Made by a program: the position numbers and the translations under genes. From Kordiimonadales bacterium (GTDB lineage: Bacteria; Pseudomonadota; Alphaproteobacteria; Sphingomonadales; Kordiimonadaceae), in contig NVTU01000045.1 in the NCBI GenBank assembly GCA_002401685.1, positions 1 through 47,238 on the forward strand: a stretch of 47,238 bases of DNA. The letters are read 5' to 3'. Positions 10,601 through 19,480 of this stretch are shown here, one piece after another. Below the pieces are notes generated by a model that worked only from the letters and a program-made list of their open reading frames with translations, made no database searches and was not told the origin of the DNA. The stretch's first letter is position 1. Each line of letters begins with the position of its first letter.

Positions 10601-11881
10601 GTTGTTGATAGCGAAGGTAATGACCGTGCGAAGCACCGTCTTGCATATGGTTCGCACCTGTTCAAAGACGAAGGCGATAAGGTTGTTCGCGGTGAGAAGC
10701 TTGCCGAGTGGGATCCGTACACCATTCCAATTATCACAGAGCAAACTGGTATCGTGACACTTGTTGATCTTGTTGAAGGTGTTTCTGTTAAAGAAGCCGT
10801 TGATGAGGGCACTGGTATTGCATCCAAGATCGTAACTGACTGGCGCTCGAACCCTAAAGGGTCTGATCTGCGTCCGCGCATTACGCTCCGTGATGAGAAC
10901 GACGACGTTGTTGAGCTGGCGAACGGTACGGAAGCACGTTACTTCCTTTCTGTTGATGCCATTCTTTCTGTAGAATCCGGCCGCGAAGTAACTGCGGGTG
11001 ATGTGATTGCGCGTATTCCTCGTGAAGCCGCGAAAACAAAAGACATCACTGGTGGTCTGCCACGTGTTGCTGAATTGTTTGAAGCACGCCGTCCGAAGGA
11101 CTGTGCTGTTATTGCTGATATCGACGGTATCGTTGAATTTGGCCGTGACTATAAAAACAAACGCCGCATCACTATTCGGCCACGGGAAGAAACCGAAGAA
11201 AACCAGGCTGTTGAGTATCTGGTACCTAAAGGTAAGCACATCACCATTCAGGAAGGTGAGTTTATCCAGCAGGGCGAATATCTGGTAGACGGCAACCCCG
11301 CTCCACACGATATTCTTCAGGTTCTCGGTGTTGAAGCTCTTGCCAACTATCTGGTGAAAGAAGTTCAGGATGTTTACCGTCTTCAAGGTGTGAAGATCAA
11401 CGATAAGCATATTGAAGTGATCGTGCGTCAGATGTTGCAAAAAGTGGAGATTACAGCGTCTGGTGACAGTACGTATCTTCCAGCTGAGCAAGTAGAGCGT
11501 GAAGAGTTTGAGATCAATAACGCGCGCCTAGAAGACGAGGGCCGTTTGCCTGCTAAAGCTAACCCGATCTTGCTTGGTATTACCAAAGCTAGCTTGCAGA
11601 CAAAGAGCTTCATCTCAGCGGCTTCCTTCCAGGAAACAACACGCGTTCTAACCGAAGCGTCTGTTGCTGGTAAGAAAGACATGCTCATTGGTTTGAAAGA
11701 AAACGTGATCGTAGGTCGTTTGATCCCAGCCGGTACTGGTGCTGTGATGAACAGGCTTCGCGGTGAAGCGCTAAGTGCTGATGCTATTACAGCTGCGCAG
11801 CAAGCTAAAGCCGCTGATCCAATGGCAAAAGCAGAAGCAGAGTTTGCTGCTGCGAGCGCCGCTGCTGCTGCTGAAAGCTAA
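7667..11881 (+). CDS. rpoC: DNA-directed RNA polymerase subunit beta'
   Basis: RpoC (1404 aa) supplies the catalytic Mg-binding loop [12 protein letters not shown] (bases about 9047-9081). Also visible are the N-terminal zinc site [14 protein letters not shown] then CEKCSVEV, the rudder/lid region, the bridge-helix and trigger-loop region with [20 protein letters not shown], and a second Cys cluster [18 protein letters not shown] chose ATG at 7667 (MNQEVMKYF) over a TTG five codons upstream because it has a GAGAGAG site at the right distance and matches family N-termini. The Ala-rich end precedes a terminator. Confidence 0.98.
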   Translation: MNQEVMKYFNPNQKPESFDQIQISIASPERIRSWSFGEIKKPETINYRTFKPEKDGLFCARIFGPVKDYECLCGKYKRMKYRGIICEKCSVEVTLSKVRRERMGHIDLAAPVAHIWFLKSLPSRIGLLLDMMLKDLERVLYFEYYIVIEPGLTPLKQFQLLSEDDFFRAQDEYGDDSFTAGIGAEAIRKLLQTIDLENEREKLLKDLAETKSELKPKKIIKRLKVVESFINSGNKPEWMILEVVPVIPPELRPLVPLDGGRFATSDLNDLYRRVINRNNRLKRLIELRAPDIIIRNEKRMLQESVDALFDNGRRGRTITGANKRALKSLSDMLKGKQGRFRQNLLGKRVDYSGRSVIVVGPELKLHQCGLPKKMALELFKPFIYSRLDRQGIATTIKAAKKLVEKERREVWDILDEVIREHPIMLNRAPTLHRLGIQAFEPIVIEGKAIQLHPLVCAAFNADFDGDQMAVHVPLSIEAQLEARVLMMSTNNILSPANGKPIIVPSQDIVLGLYYMTTMRQGDTGEGKAFADFDEVQFALDDGSITLQTKILARIKAVGEDGEYKEQRIETTPGRMLLSRHLPIDKNVPYSLINRQLTKKEVSEVIDVVYRHCGQKKTVLFADAIMGEGFKRACDAGISFGKNDMIIPVEKEIMVGKTKEIVKEFEEQYQNGLITQGEKYNKVVDAWSQCGDKVADAMMKGMEKTYIDENGRESDLNSVFMMANSGARGSPAQMKQLAGMRGLMAKPSGDIIETPIISNFKEGLSVLEYFNSSHGARKGLADTALKTANSGYLTRRLVDVSQDCVIVIEDCGTEAGITVNEVSDGGDVLVPLSERILGRCLSVDVNHPITGDLLFPAGELLDEVKSDAIETAGIGEVKIRSVLTCETKGGACGKCYGRDLARGTPVNMGEAVGVIAAQSIGEPGTQLTMRTFHIGGAATVNAESTIESSADGKVRIENRNVIVDSKGRSVVMSRNMEVIVVDSEGNDRAKHRLAYGSHLFKDEGDKVVRGEKLAEWDPYTIPIITEQTGIVTLVDLVEGVSVKEAVDEGTGIASKIVTDWRSNPKGSDLRPRITLRDENDDVVELANGTEARYFLSVDAILSVESGREVTAGDVIARIPREAAKTKDITGGLPRVAELFEARRPKDCAVIADIDGIVEFGRDYKNKRRITIRPREETEENQAVEYLVPKGKHITIQEGEFIQQGEYLVDGNPAPHDILQVLGVEALANYLVKEVQDVYRLQGVKINDKHIEVIVRQMLQKVEITASGDSTYLPAEQVEREEFEINNARLEDEGRLPAKANPILLGITKASLQTKSFISAASFQETTRVLTEASVAGKKDMLIGLKENVIVGRLIPAGTGAVMNRLRGEALSADAITAAQQAKAADPMAKAEAEFAAASAAAAAES

Positions 11882-11903
11882 AGCGTCTCAAAACATTCAA
11901 AGG

Positions 11904-11934
11904 AAAAGGCTCGCTTCGGCGGGCCTTTTTTTTG
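11904..11934 (+). terminator. Intrinsic terminator of the rpoBC operon
   Basis: A seven-pair GC-rich stem (GGCTCGC at 11908-11914, GCGGGCC at 11919-11925) closes a UUCG loop and is followed by nine T residues. It begins 26 bases after the rpoC stop. This is a textbook Rho-independent terminator for the rightward operon. Confidence 0.92.
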
Positions 11935-12184
11935 TGTTTAAAGGGCGCGTCTTCTATGAACCATGATGTGTCGTTGGGCGATGCCAATCTACGCTAGACC
12001 TTACCGCTACCAATCTCAGTGAAGTGCGTTTGGCCGATGCCGTACGGGATGTAATCTGGACCACGCTAAGGGAGTGCCGACAGTAGTTGGCTTGCTGGGA
12101 ATTAATGGCCATAAAGGGCGTATCCGAATATTCAGGCATATTGGCGTGCGCTGGGGTGCGTGGGGATGCAAGGGTACCAAAAGC
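11935..12184. other. Non-coding stretch between rpoC and the GNAT gene
   Basis: These 250 bases lie between the rpoC terminator and the end of the leftward GNAT gene. Short frames are open on both strands but none has a ribosome site or a recognisable product. I see no tRNA, repeat or clear hairpin. Confidence 0.5.
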
Positions 12185-12646
12185 TCAAAGATTGATCTTG
12201 TCAGGGGCCCAAAGGCAAATGCCGCTGGTATGATACTCGACGCCTTTGCGCTTATAGTAAGCAATGGTGCTGAAATTTTCACGGTCGATGTTCCAGCGCA
12301 CATGAACACCGCGCTGTTTTCCCATTCTTCCGATGGCTTCCAAAAGCTTGTTGCCAATGCCGTGTCCGCGTGCTTTGCGGCGCACGAACAGATCGTCAAT
12401 TTCAATGAGCTCTTGCCCGTACCAAATATGGAAGCGGTCAAAATAAGTCGCAATGCCGACGGGCTCGCCGTTTTCTTCGGCGATCAGTATTTTGAAGCGC
12501 GGATTGTCACCAAACGCGGCTTCGGTGAATTGCTCTTCAGTTATCAGCAGATATTCATCAAGCTCGTCATAGTGTGCCAGCGACACAATTAGCTTGAAAG
12601 CGGCTTTAGCGTCCGCAGCAACCCCGTCTCTGATAATGAATGACAT
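12185..12646 (-). CDS. GNAT family N-acetyltransferase
   Basis: This 153-aa protein has the GNAT fold signature. The acetyl-CoA pyrophosphate-binding loop is seen as RRKARGHGIGNKLLEAIGRM (R/Q-x-x-G-x-G/A pattern), after a strand LIEIDDLFV. The C-terminal part (STIAYYKRKGVEYHTSGICL) matches the usual motif B region. The substrate cannot be told; small-molecule or amine acetylation is typical for short family members. I chose ATG at 12646 (MSFIIRDG) because GAGGG lies upstream; a longer frame to 12700 lacks this. It is leftward and stands alone. Confidence 0.85.
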   Translation of the reverse strand: MSFIIRDGVAADAKAAFKLIVSLAHYDELDEYLLITEEQFTEAAFGDNPRFKILIAEENGEPVGIATYFDRFHIWYGQELIEIDDLFVRRKARGHGIGNKLLEAIGRMGKQRGVHVRWNIDRENFSTIAYYKRKGVEYHTSGICLWAPDKINL

Positions 12647-12742
12647 AGACCCTCGCACCAAGATGTTGAGGCTCTGCCGTGAGCCTATGACGTTTCCCAA
12701 CCCTCAGAATTCACCGGGAAGGGGGGTGCTGTCAACTCTCAT

Positions 12743-12774
12743 AAAAAAGGCGACCTATCAGGCCGCCTTTTTTA
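12743..12774 (-). terminator. Terminator after the SulP gene, possibly bidirectional
   Basis: AAAAAAGGCG at 12743-12752 pairs with CGCCTTTTTT at 12764-12773, with extra CC/GG pairs around a five-base loop. A-runs and T-runs flank the stem on both sides, so it can act in both directions. On the minus strand it lies four bases after the sulP stop, its likely client. Confidence 0.88.
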
Positions 12775-12777
12775 TGG

Positions 12778-14337
12778 TTATGTTTGTTCGATAGGGTCGT
12801 GCTCAAGGCGGCCATCGTAATCCATTACAATGCCGTATTCCGGGTCTTCCTCGCTGGAAAGTTCCACGCGGTTGCCCGCTTTGCTCAGCAGGGCCTGACA
12901 GTCTGGGCTAAGGTGCCGGATACGCAGGCGTTTACCAGCGTTCGTATAGCGGTCAGCGAGCGTGTCGATGGCTTGTAGGCCTGAATGATCCCACACGCGC
13001 GTGTTCAAAAAGTCGATAACCACATTGTCCGGGTCACCTTTCGGGTCGAACAGGTCCTGAAAACTGGCGACTGAACTGAAGAAAAGCGGGCCCTGCATCT
13101 CGTATATCTTGGTATTGGCATCGAGCATGGCGGATTTTACGCCGATACGCTTCGCAGCTTTCCATGCGAATACTAAGGCAGAAACAATCACGCCAACAAT
13201 AACCGCAACCGCGAGATCACTGTATACTGTGACGCCGGAAACCAGCATTAGAACAAAGGCATCTGTGCGCGGAATTTTGTGGATGATACGGAAGCTTGAC
13301 CATGCAAAAGTGCCGACAACTACCATGAACATAACGCCGACAAGGGCCGCCAACGGAATTTGCTCAATCAAACTACTGCCAAATAAGATGAAGCCGAGCA
13401 AGAATAAGGCTGCGGAAATGCCAGATATTCGTGTTCGTCCACCAGATTCTACATTGATCATTGATTGACCGATCATCGCGCAACCACCCATGCCGCCGAA
13501 GAAGCCCGTTACAACGTTTGCTGTACCTTGGGCAAAACACTCTTGGCTTGTGCCGCCCTTCGAGTCTGTCAGCTCGGCCACAAGGTTGAGCGTCAGTAAA
13601 GACTCGATCAGCCCGATAGCCGCCAGAATAAGCGCGTATGGGAAAATGATGTAGAGAGTTTCAAATGTCATTGGCACAGTTGGGACAGCAAAGTCAGGTA
13701 GGCCACCGCTGATGGAGGCCAGGTCACCAACGCTCGGGATGTCGATGTCGAAGCCGAGCACAATGCCTGTGATAGCCAATATACCTAGCAGCGGGCCAGG
13801 AATTGCTTTGATGTATTTGGAGCCAAACCAAATAACAAACATGGTCAGGAGGCTAAGCCCAAGCATGATGGAAAGTGGCTCTGTTGGCAGCCATGCACCT
13901 GTGTCGCGGTCCTGAAACTGGCCAAGTTGGGCAAGGAAAATCACGATTGCCAAGCCGTTGACAAAACCCAGCATCACCGGGTGGGGCACCATTCGGATGA
14001 ATTTTCCGAGTTTAAGCGCGCCCGCCGCTAACTGAAGGATGCCCATCAATACAACAGTGGCAAACAGGTACTGAACTCCGTGCTGAGCAACCAAACTTAC
14101 CATTACTACGGCCAAAGCCCCTGTCGCCCCAGAAATCATGCCCGGGCGGCCACCGATGACGGCCGTGATGAGCCCGACAATGAAGGCTGCATAAAGCCCA
14201 ACTAACGGGTTCACACCGGCAACAAAGGCGAAGGCCACAGCTTCGGGCACAAGTGCAAGTGCAACGGTGAAACCAGACAGTATTTCTGTTTTATATTGGG
14301 CTAAAGAGAGCTTATGTAAGGGCGTGGTGTGTGGCAC
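12778..14337 (-). CDS. SulP family inorganic anion transporter with STAS domain
   Basis: This 519-aa membrane protein has the SulP layout: about 10-14 membrane segments from residue 17 to about 395, then a cytoplasmic STAS domain (about 405-500). The signature region ALVPEAVAFAFVAGVNPLVG and the conserved GGMGGCAMIGQSMINVESGG are present. SulP proteins move sulfate, bicarbonate or other anions, often with Na+ or H+. The substrate cannot be told from sequence; bicarbonate or sulfate uptake are the main options. The start is GTG at 14337, with AAGGA upstream. No sulfur-assimilation genes lie nearby to favour one substrate. Confidence 0.9.
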   Translation of the reverse strand: MPHTTPLHKLSLAQYKTEILSGFTVALALVPEAVAFAFVAGVNPLVGLYAAFIVGLITAVIGGRPGMISGATGALAVVMVSLVAQHGVQYLFATVVLMGILQLAAGALKLGKFIRMVPHPVMLGFVNGLAIVIFLAQLGQFQDRDTGAWLPTEPLSIMLGLSLLTMFVIWFGSKYIKAIPGPLLGILAITGIVLGFDIDIPSVGDLASISGGLPDFAVPTVPMTFETLYIIFPYALILAAIGLIESLLTLNLVAELTDSKGGTSQECFAQGTANVVTGFFGGMGGCAMIGQSMINVESGGRTRISGISAALFLLGFILFGSSLIEQIPLAALVGVMFMVVVGTFAWSSFRIIHKIPRTDAFVLMLVSGVTVYSDLAVAVIVGVIVSALVFAWKAAKRIGVKSAMLDANTKIYEMQGPLFFSSVASFQDLFDPKGDPDNVVIDFLNTRVWDHSGLQAIDTLADRYTNAGKRLRIRHLSPDCQALLSKAGNRVELSSEEDPEYGIVMDYDGRLEHDPIEQT

Positions 14338-14589
14338 GGTTTTCTATAGTCCTTTGCAGGTCTGGGTACAGCTAACGGGAATGCATAAAGAAGGAGCGTG
14401 CCTTCTATGCCGAGTAGGCCCATCAAGCAAGCAAAAGCGTTGGTTCTCCATACATTTGCGAAGGTTGCGCTAGCGCTGCAGGAGTTTAGCCACAGCCAAG
14501 ATAGCATTGAACCGCTACGAAAAACTTAAGGCGACATCGGTTGGTTTACCAATGTCGCCTGTAAGTGTGAAGTAGCCGGCTTAAAGCTG
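14338..14589. other. Spacer between the SulP gene and fumarase
   Basis: These 252 bases hold the fumarase terminator at the right-hand end and presumably the SulP promoter at the left. Short overlapping frames on both strands look fortuitous. I see no RNA gene or repeat. Confidence 0.4.
14519..14560 (-). terminator. Terminator downstream of the class I fumarase gene
   Basis: Read on the minus strand, AGGCGACAT (14560-14552) pairs with ATGTCGCCT (14537-14529) in a nine-pair stem around a 14-base loop that itself contains GGTAAACC. It is followed by TAAGTTTTT. It lies about 30 bases after the fumarase stop. Confidence 0.8.
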
Positions 14590-16200
14590 CTAAAGAGCTT
14601 TGAAAAAATCGTTGCCTTTGTCGTCCACCACGATGAAAGCGGGGAAATCTTTCACGTCGATTTTCCATACCGCTTCCATGCCAAGGTCGTCAAAGTCCAG
14701 CACTTCAATTTTGGTGATATTATCTTGGGCCAGCGCAGCCGCCGGTCCGCCTACTGAGCCGAGGTAGAAGCCACCGTTTTGCTCACAGGCTTTGGTAACG
14801 TCGCGAGACCTGTTGCCTTTGGCAAGCGTGATCATGCTGGCGCCAAGTTCCTGGAACGGTGCGACAAAGCTATCCATGCGTCCGGCCGTTGTTGGGCCAA
14901 AGCTGCCTGAAGCGTAACCCTCAGGCGTTTTGGCGGGGCCCGCGTAATAAATGATATAGTCTTTAAGGTAGCTCGGCATTTCGCCGCCGGCCTCAATATT
15001 GTCTTGCACACGCGCGTGTGCCAAGTCCCTTGCCACAACGATGGTGCCTGTAAGGGCCAAGCGCGTTTTGATGGGGTATTGAGACAGCTCGGCGAGCGTC
15101 TCTTTCATTGGTTTGTTCAGATCAATCTTCACAACTGTTTCAGAAAGGTTTTCATTGGAAATCTCTGGCTGATACTTAGCTGGATCAGTTTCAAGCTGCT
15201 CAAGGAAAATGCCGTCGGCCGTGATCTTGCCTTTGGCTTGCCGATCAGCAGAACAGGAGACTCCGATCCCGACCGGGAGGCTTGCGCCGTGACGCGGCAA
15301 ACGAATAACGCGTACGTCGTGGCAAAAATATTTGCCACCAAACTGTGCGCCGATCCCCATCTTCTGCGTCATTGCGTGGATTTTTTCCTCCATCTCAATA
15401 TCGCGGAACGCGCGGCCCGTTGCATCCCCGCTCGTTGGTAGCCCGTCGAGATCGTGTGCAGATGCTTTCTTCACTGTCGCCAGTGTCTGCTCGGCAGACA
15501 GGCCGCCGATCACAATGGCAAGGTGGTAAGGCGGGCAGGCAGAAGTACCGAGCGTTTGAATTTTCTCGTTCAGGAACGCAAGCATACGGTCTTCACGTAG
15601 CGTCGCTGGCGTTTGCTGGTAGAGGAAGGTTTTGTTGGCGCTACCGCCGCCTTTGGCCATGAACAGGAAATGGTACTCGTCGCCCGTGGTCGAATATATA
15701 TCAACCTGCGCAGGCGTGTTATTCTTTGTGTTCACTTCCTTATACATAGAAAGCGGGGCCATTTGGCTGTAGCGCAAATTGGTTTCAGTGTACGTGCCCA
15801 TCACACCTTTGCTGATCGGCGCTGCGTCGTCGCCCTCTGTCCATACATTCTGGCCCTTTTTGCCAACGATGATCGCTGTGCCGGTGTCTTGGCAGCTGGG
15901 TAATACGCGGCCAGCTGCGATGTTGGCGTTCTTCAGCAGTTCACGCGCTACGAACTTGTCGTTGTCGCTGGCTTCATCATCATCCAATATGCTGGCTAGT
16001 TGCGCTAAATGGCCAGGCCGCAGCAGGTGTGCAATGTCAGCCATCGCTTCGCGGGTTATCAGCTCCAGGGCCGCGTCTGCAATTTTAAGAACTGTTTTGC
16101 CGTCAACTTCAATCGTTGAGACATGATCTGACGAGAGTTTACGGTACGGCGTATCGTCACTGCTTAGTTGAAACAGTTTCGAGTAAGTCCAATCAGACAT
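14590..16200 (-). CDS. Fumarate hydratase, class I (iron-sulfur)
   Basis: This TCA-cycle enzyme interconverts fumarate and L-malate using a labile [4Fe-4S] cluster. The 536-aa protein resembles E. coli FumA/FumB (548 aa) in length and order. Three likely cluster cysteines are visible: LPSCQDTG (Cys103), [11 protein letters not shown], and [12 protein letters not shown]. The C-terminal beta domain has the [11 protein letters not shown] motif. I chose ATG at 16200 (MSDWTYS) because AGGAAA lies just before it; an ATG five codons upstream has no ribosome site. It has its own terminator and appears monocistronic. No class II fumarase is in the window. Confidence 0.93.
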   Translation of the reverse strand: MSDWTYSKLFQLSSDDTPYRKLSSDHVSTIEVDGKTVLKIADAALELITREAMADIAHLLRPGHLAQLASILDDDEASDNDKFVARELLKNANIAAGRVLPSCQDTGTAIIVGKKGQNVWTEGDDAAPISKGVMGTYTETNLRYSQMAPLSMYKEVNTKNNTPAQVDIYSTTGDEYHFLFMAKGGGSANKTFLYQQTPATLREDRMLAFLNEKIQTLGTSACPPYHLAIVIGGLSAEQTLATVKKASAHDLDGLPTSGDATGRAFRDIEMEEKIHAMTQKMGIGAQFGGKYFCHDVRVIRLPRHGASLPVGIGVSCSADRQAKGKITADGIFLEQLETDPAKYQPEISNENLSETVVKIDLNKPMKETLAELSQYPIKTRLALTGTIVVARDLAHARVQDNIEAGGEMPSYLKDYIIYYAGPAKTPEGYASGSFGPTTAGRMDSFVAPFQELGASMITLAKGNRSRDVTKACEQNGGFYLGSVGGPAAALAQDNITKIEVLDFDDLGMEAVWKIDVKDFPAFIVVDDKGNDFFKAL

Positions 16201-16215
16201 GTGTTTTCCTGACAT

Positions 16216-16397
16216 AGCAAAAAAGAGGCGAGGGGCGGTTGGCTATAACTATACCATAGCGCGATTATAAGAAGTTCAAAGGATGGAAGCCAGAAAAAAG
16301 GATTGCAGGCAGCATTTATGGAGGCTGGAAAGCCTACATATCTAACGGGTAGAAGTGGGACGCAATACGGAGAAGCTGGACGCGGCTGTGCGGGTGG
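16216..16397. other. Spacer between fumarase and sspB
   Basis: These 182 bases should contain the fumarase promoter. I find no convincing terminator after sspB here, so read-through from sspB into the fumarase gene is possible. Confidence 0.35.
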
Positions 16398-16928
16398 CTA
16401 TTTTCGGCGGAATGCGTCTAACGTAACGATGTTGTCGCCGCCTGTAGTTGGCGCAGGCGTCGGCTCAGCGTCTTGCTCTTGCTCTAGAGGTGCTTTTTGA
16501 ACAGCAGCAACTAAACTGGCAGCAGCCTTCTCAAATTGTGGCTGTTCTGCTGTTTCCGGCGCGGTTTCTTCATTCTCGTCATTGAACTGCAGCGCGAACT
16601 GAACGCTTGGGTCAACGAAACCAACAATGGCTGCGAACGGAATGATAAGATGCTCAGGCTTCTGATTGAAGGACAGCCCAATTTCGAAATGCTCTTCAAG
16701 AACGTCAAGGCCCCAGAACTTGTGCTGAACCACGATTGTCATTTCGTCAGGGAAACGGCTTACTAGATGTGGCGGAATGCTAACGCCTTCTGCTTGCGTC
16801 TTGAATGCCACATAGAAATGGTGCCCGCCCTGCAGGCCATCTCTTGCTGTATCAGCGAGTACTTCTTTCACTACTTGGCGTAGCGCGTTTTGTACTCTTG
16901 CATCATAGTCAATAAAACTGTCAGCCAT
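16398..16928 (-). CDS. sspB: ClpXP protease specificity adaptor SspB (alpha type)
   Basis: SspB tethers ssrA-tagged proteins to ClpXP. The 176-aa protein matches the alphaproteobacterial form: a folded N-terminal domain (about 1-125) with HHFYVAFKTQAEGVSIPPHL, RFPDEMTIVVQHKFWGLDV and LIIPFAAIVGFVDPSVQFAL. A flexible Glu/Pro/Ala-rich linker (about 128-163) follows. The tail NIVTLDAFRRK resembles the ClpX-docking peptide of this group (family knowledge). The gene lies 1.3 kb from the ssrA RNA whose tag it should recognise, and is transcribed in the same direction, though the flavoprotein gene lies between on the other strand. Confidence 0.88.
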   Translation of the reverse strand: MADSFIDYDARVQNALRQVVKEVLADTARDGLQGGHHFYVAFKTQAEGVSIPPHLVSRFPDEMTIVVQHKFWGLDVLEEHFEIGLSFNQKPEHLIIPFAAIVGFVDPSVQFALQFNDENEETAPETAEQPQFEKAAASLVAAVQKAPLEQEQDAEPTPAPTTGGDNIVTLDAFRRK

Positions 16929-17084
16929 GTCTGTACCTAGTTCCCTTTTGGTATCGTATATTGCTCTTATAGAGCCAACCGATGGGGCTGGGAAGGAAAA
17001 AACCGCCTTTTCTTGTGTTGTTACGTTGCTGGCATGTAAGTTTGATATGAGACATTATGCATTAACCATAAGGGGCCTAAGTCC
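16929..17084. promoter_or_regulatory. Divergent promoter region, sspB / flavoprotein
   Basis: These 156 bases separate two divergent start codons and must hold both promoters. AAGGGG before the rightward TTG start is a plausible ribosome site. I could not pick out convincing -35/-10 pairs. Confidence 0.35.
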
Positions 17085-18182
17085 TTGCAAACGGTAGAAA
17101 TATTAGTGATCGGCGGCGGCGTGGTCGGTCTAAGTATTGCGCAGGAACTAGCAAAACAGGGCCGCGAAGTTGTTGTTTGCGAAAAAGAAACCACGATTGG
17201 AACCGGGGTGTCGGCCCGTAATTCAAGTGTGTTACATGCAGGTATCTATTACCCCGAAGGCAGCTTAAAAGCTGCTTTTTGCAGACAAGGTGCGGAACAA
17301 TTATACGGTTTTTGCAAAGGTTTTGGGGTGGCCCACAGTCAAACTGGTAAACTGATTGTAGCCGCATGCTCGCGGGAAAGTGACCAGTTGAGGCAGATAA
17401 AAACACAAGCTGAGGCCATTGGCGCGGATGACTTACAGCTTTTGGGGCGGGAACAGATCAAGGAGTTTGAGCCCGCTCTTGATGCAGACGCGGCTATATT
17501 CTCCCCCCTTACCGGCATCGTTGACGTGTCACAACTTGCTTTAGCGCTGCAGGGGGCCTTTGAAGGATACGGCGGTGATGTGGGGCTGAAATCCGAAGTG
17601 TTGTTTTTGAGGCCTAAGTCAGGCGGTATCGAAGTTGGTTTTGCTCAAGGCGAAGTGCTGTTAGCCAAAATAGTGATTAACGCTACGGGGCTGAATGCGC
17701 AAAAAGTAGCAGGTCTCGTTGAGGGCCTGTCAGAGAAGTACATTCCCAAGCTGTTCATGAGTAAAGGACATTACTTCAGTCTTAAAGGACCAAGTCCGTT
17801 TGAAACGCTAATCTACCCCGTGCCTGAAAAAGGCGGGTTAGGCATTCATGCGACATTGGATATGAACGGTGCCATTAGGTTTGGTCCGGATGTCCTAACA
17901 TGTAGCCAAGAGGACTATGCGATCGATGATAGCCGAGAGGGCGCTTTTCGTGCCGCCATCCAGACTTACTATCCCGGCATTGCAGATCGTGACCTTACGC
18001 CGGATTACATTGGCATTAGGCCTCAGCTCGCGCCGCCCGGTGTATTCTCGGATTTCCGCATATCAGATGAGCAGGATCACGGTGTGCCCGGGCTGGTGAA
18101 CCTGTTCGGTATCGACTCGCCTGGGCTCACGGCATCGCCAATGATTGCGGCCTTTGTCGCAGATAAGGTTCAAGAAAACTAA
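17085..18182 (+). CDS. FAD-dependent oxidoreductase, L-2-hydroxyglutarate dehydrogenase-like
   Basis: The 365-aa protein begins with a Rossmann FAD-binding motif (VIGGGVVGLSIAQELAKQGR, ending in VCEKE). The next block, SARNSSVLHAGIYYPEGSLK, is typical of the LhgO/L2HGDH branch of the DAO family, as is the substrate-domain stretch YPVPEKGGLGIHATLD. LhgO-type enzymes oxidise L-2-hydroxyglutarate to 2-oxoglutarate and pass electrons to the membrane quinone pool; exact substrate is inferred. The start is TTG at 17085 with AAGGGG upstream. The C-terminus keeps the conserved FGIDSPGLTASPMIA. It faces head-to-head with sspB and converges on the tmRNA gene. Confidence 0.82.
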   Translation: MQTVEILVIGGGVVGLSIAQELAKQGREVVVCEKETTIGTGVSARNSSVLHAGIYYPEGSLKAAFCRQGAEQLYGFCKGFGVAHSQTGKLIVAACSRESDQLRQIKTQAEAIGADDLQLLGREQIKEFEPALDADAAIFSPLTGIVDVSQLALALQGAFEGYGGDVGLKSEVLFLRPKSGGIEVGFAQGEVLLAKIVINATGLNAQKVAGLVEGLSEKYIPKLFMSKGHYFSLKGPSPFETLIYPVPEKGGLGIHATLDMNGAIRFGPDVLTCSQEDYAIDDSREGAFRAAIQTYYPGIADRDLTPDYIGIRPQLAPPGVFSDFRISDEQDHGVPGLVNLFGIDSPGLTASPMIAAFVADKVQEN

Positions 18183-18189
18183 AGTGGGG

Positions 18190-18545
18190 AAAAGTGGGCC
18201 GTTCTGTTGCTAGGTGGCCCAACCCCCACCTGAAGTCGTCAAACCTCAGGAATTTATAAATGTTAGTTTACAATGACAGCTTACGCTGCAACTGCGAACT
18301 CGACGTCGTTGTCGTTTGCATTTATCAATGTTGGTCCATCACAGCGGTACCATCCTGAGCAAAAAGCAATACACCGTTCAATACACGTCGATCCTATTTC
18401 ACCCCCATCAGCAAAGGTCAGTTATTTGCGCAGTACGCGTGTCAAAATGAACGCTGTTGCAAACTGGCCGTTGTTGGTGGAGGTGCCGGGTACCGCCCCC
18501 GGGTCCGCAATACCTAATTAATGCGCCGTTTATTGCCATAGCTAG
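18190..18545 (-). ncRNA. ssrA: Transfer-messenger RNA, two-piece circularly permuted (alpha_tmRNA)
   Basis: On the minus strand the acceptor piece comes first and ends in ACCTCCACCA (3' end at 18475). After a spacer of about 68 bases the coding piece starts GGGGGTG at 18406, and runs on as GAAATAGGATCGACG, as in tmRNA 5' ends. CACCTCC (18485-18479) pairs with GGGGGTG to form the acceptor stem. A long-range helix joins GGCAATAAAC (18537-18528) to GTGTATTGCT (18374-18365), nine of ten paired. The tag frame at 18319-18281 reads ANDNDVEFAVAA then TAA, ending in the ClpX degron. tmRNA rescues stalled ribosomes with SmpB. The outer ends are estimates. A false 82-codon frame lies antisense at 18273-18521. 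Confidence 0.95.
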
Positions 18546-18560
18546 CAAGCTAGCCTGCTA

Positions 18561-18589
18561 AATATAGGCAATTCCTCGTTCGAATTAAA
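18561..18589 (-). promoter_or_regulatory. ssrA: Candidate promoter for ssrA
   Basis: On the minus strand TTTAAT (18589-18584) and TATATT (18566-18561) are separated by 17 bases. The expected start would be near 18554, just before the acceptor piece. The -10 box is good and the -35 box weak. Confidence 0.45.
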
Positions 18590-18706
18590 GCGCTAATCTC
18601 ACTCATTTTCATAAATTCGGCCCTAGTTGCCGCCAGATTCGGAAAAAGTGGCTAAATGTGCCATACTATTTGAACAACTGAGCCCTTTGCAAAAGGAGCA
18701 TGTTCG

Positions 18707-19306
18707 ATGACTGACAAAGGCCATTGGGAGTGGAACGACGAAGTTGGACCACGTGGAAACTTACGAGAGGCCGTCTGCCTCTTCGATTCTGAAGACGATA
18801 TGCAAGCAGCGATAGAGGATCTTGAAAGCCATGGGTTTTCAAACGCAGCTATCTCTCGACCCGTTCCTCCAGAGCAAGTTAAAAGCAAATTGGATCACGT
18901 CGTTGAAAACGTGAAAGAGCTAGAAGACGACGCAAGTGTGCCGCGCCAGGCCTATATGGACAAAGACAGTAACGTCGAAGGCGTTGCGCTTCTGTTTATG
19001 GTGCCGGTTTATATCGCCTTGATGATTGCGGGCGGTATTATTGCGGCGAATGGTTTGGCTCTGTGGCACGCTATTGGAATTTTCATTATGCTTGGATCCA
19101 TCGGTGCTGCGGGCGGGGGCTTCTTTGCTTACCGTATGGCCATGCGCCGGATCCTGCGTGAAAAAGCTGAAAAAGCCTGGGGCGGCCTGCTGTTATGGGT
19201 ACGCACAGGAAGTTCTGATCAAGAAGATAGAGCCTTACAGATTTTGCGTAGAAATGCTGGCCGTGATGTTCATTTACACGGTCCAAAACACGTTCAAGTA
19301 CACTAA
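18707..19306 (+). CDS. Small membrane protein with stress-protein-like N-terminal domain
   Basis: I do not recognise a named gene. The 199-aa protein has a soluble N-terminal domain (about 18-55, LREAVCLFDSEDDMQAAIED) resembling the small domain that many general stress proteins use. Two membrane helices follow (about 87-110 and 115-140; GVALLFMVPVYIALMIAGGI, then a Gly-rich GSIGAAGGGFFAYRM). A soluble tail ends in a pattern (ILRRNAGRDVHLHG) common in such proteins. AAAGGAG precedes the ATG. It precedes the oxidase operon by 174 bases, but a functional tie is unproven. Confidence 0.7.
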   Translation: MTDKGHWEWNDEVGPRGNLREAVCLFDSEDDMQAAIEDLESHGFSNAAISRPVPPEQVKSKLDHVVENVKELEDDASVPRQAYMDKDSNVEGVALLFMVPVYIALMIAGGIIAANGLALWHAIGIFIMLGSIGAAGGGFFAYRMAMRRILREKAEKAWGGLLLWVRTGSSDQEDRALQILRRNAGRDVHLHGPKHVQVH

Positions 19307-19480
19307 ACCTATTTCCCGTTGGGATACGTACCGCATAAACGGGAAGTCTACCTGCCGTCCTACGGCCCGCACAGATATGAGCGGGCAGCAGGCGCGCGTT
19401 ACACGAATATATAAATAAGTTGCCGAACCAGTAGTGCAGTTTTTCGGAACCGAGTTCAATGCTCACACTAGGAGTAGACT
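19307..19480 (+). promoter_or_regulatory. Inverted-repeat-rich region upstream of the oxidase operon
   Basis: TTCCCGTT (19313-19320) pairs with AACGGGAA (19338-19345). A second nested structure lies at about 19349-19392, with GCCCGC...GCGGGC inside CTGC...GCAG. Neither has a U-run. They may end the upstream gene's mRNA or control the oxidase operon. TAGGAG provides the ribosome site of the first oxidase gene. Confidence 0.4.

Noticed and set aside
10418..11491. 357-codon minus-strand frame
   Set aside because: Wholly antisense within rpoC; low stop density is a by-product of rpoC codon use. No recognisable domain.
12030..12050. 13-base match between 12037-12049 and the miaA gene (GCCGTACGGGATG)
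   Set aside because: Short and without flanking similarity; not evidence of a duplicated fragment.
12074..12592. 172-codon plus-strand frame
   Set aside because: Antisense to the GNAT gene, which has a clear acetyl-CoA motif and ribosome site.
18273..18521. 82-codon plus-strand frame
   Set aside because: It lies antisense to the tmRNA and its C-terminal residues come from the acceptor arm; no ribosome site.
18571..18590. GTTCGAATT as a possible tRNA T-loop
   Set aside because: The flanking bases cannot form a T-stem, and no anticodon arm or CCA end fits; the plus-strand match is chance.
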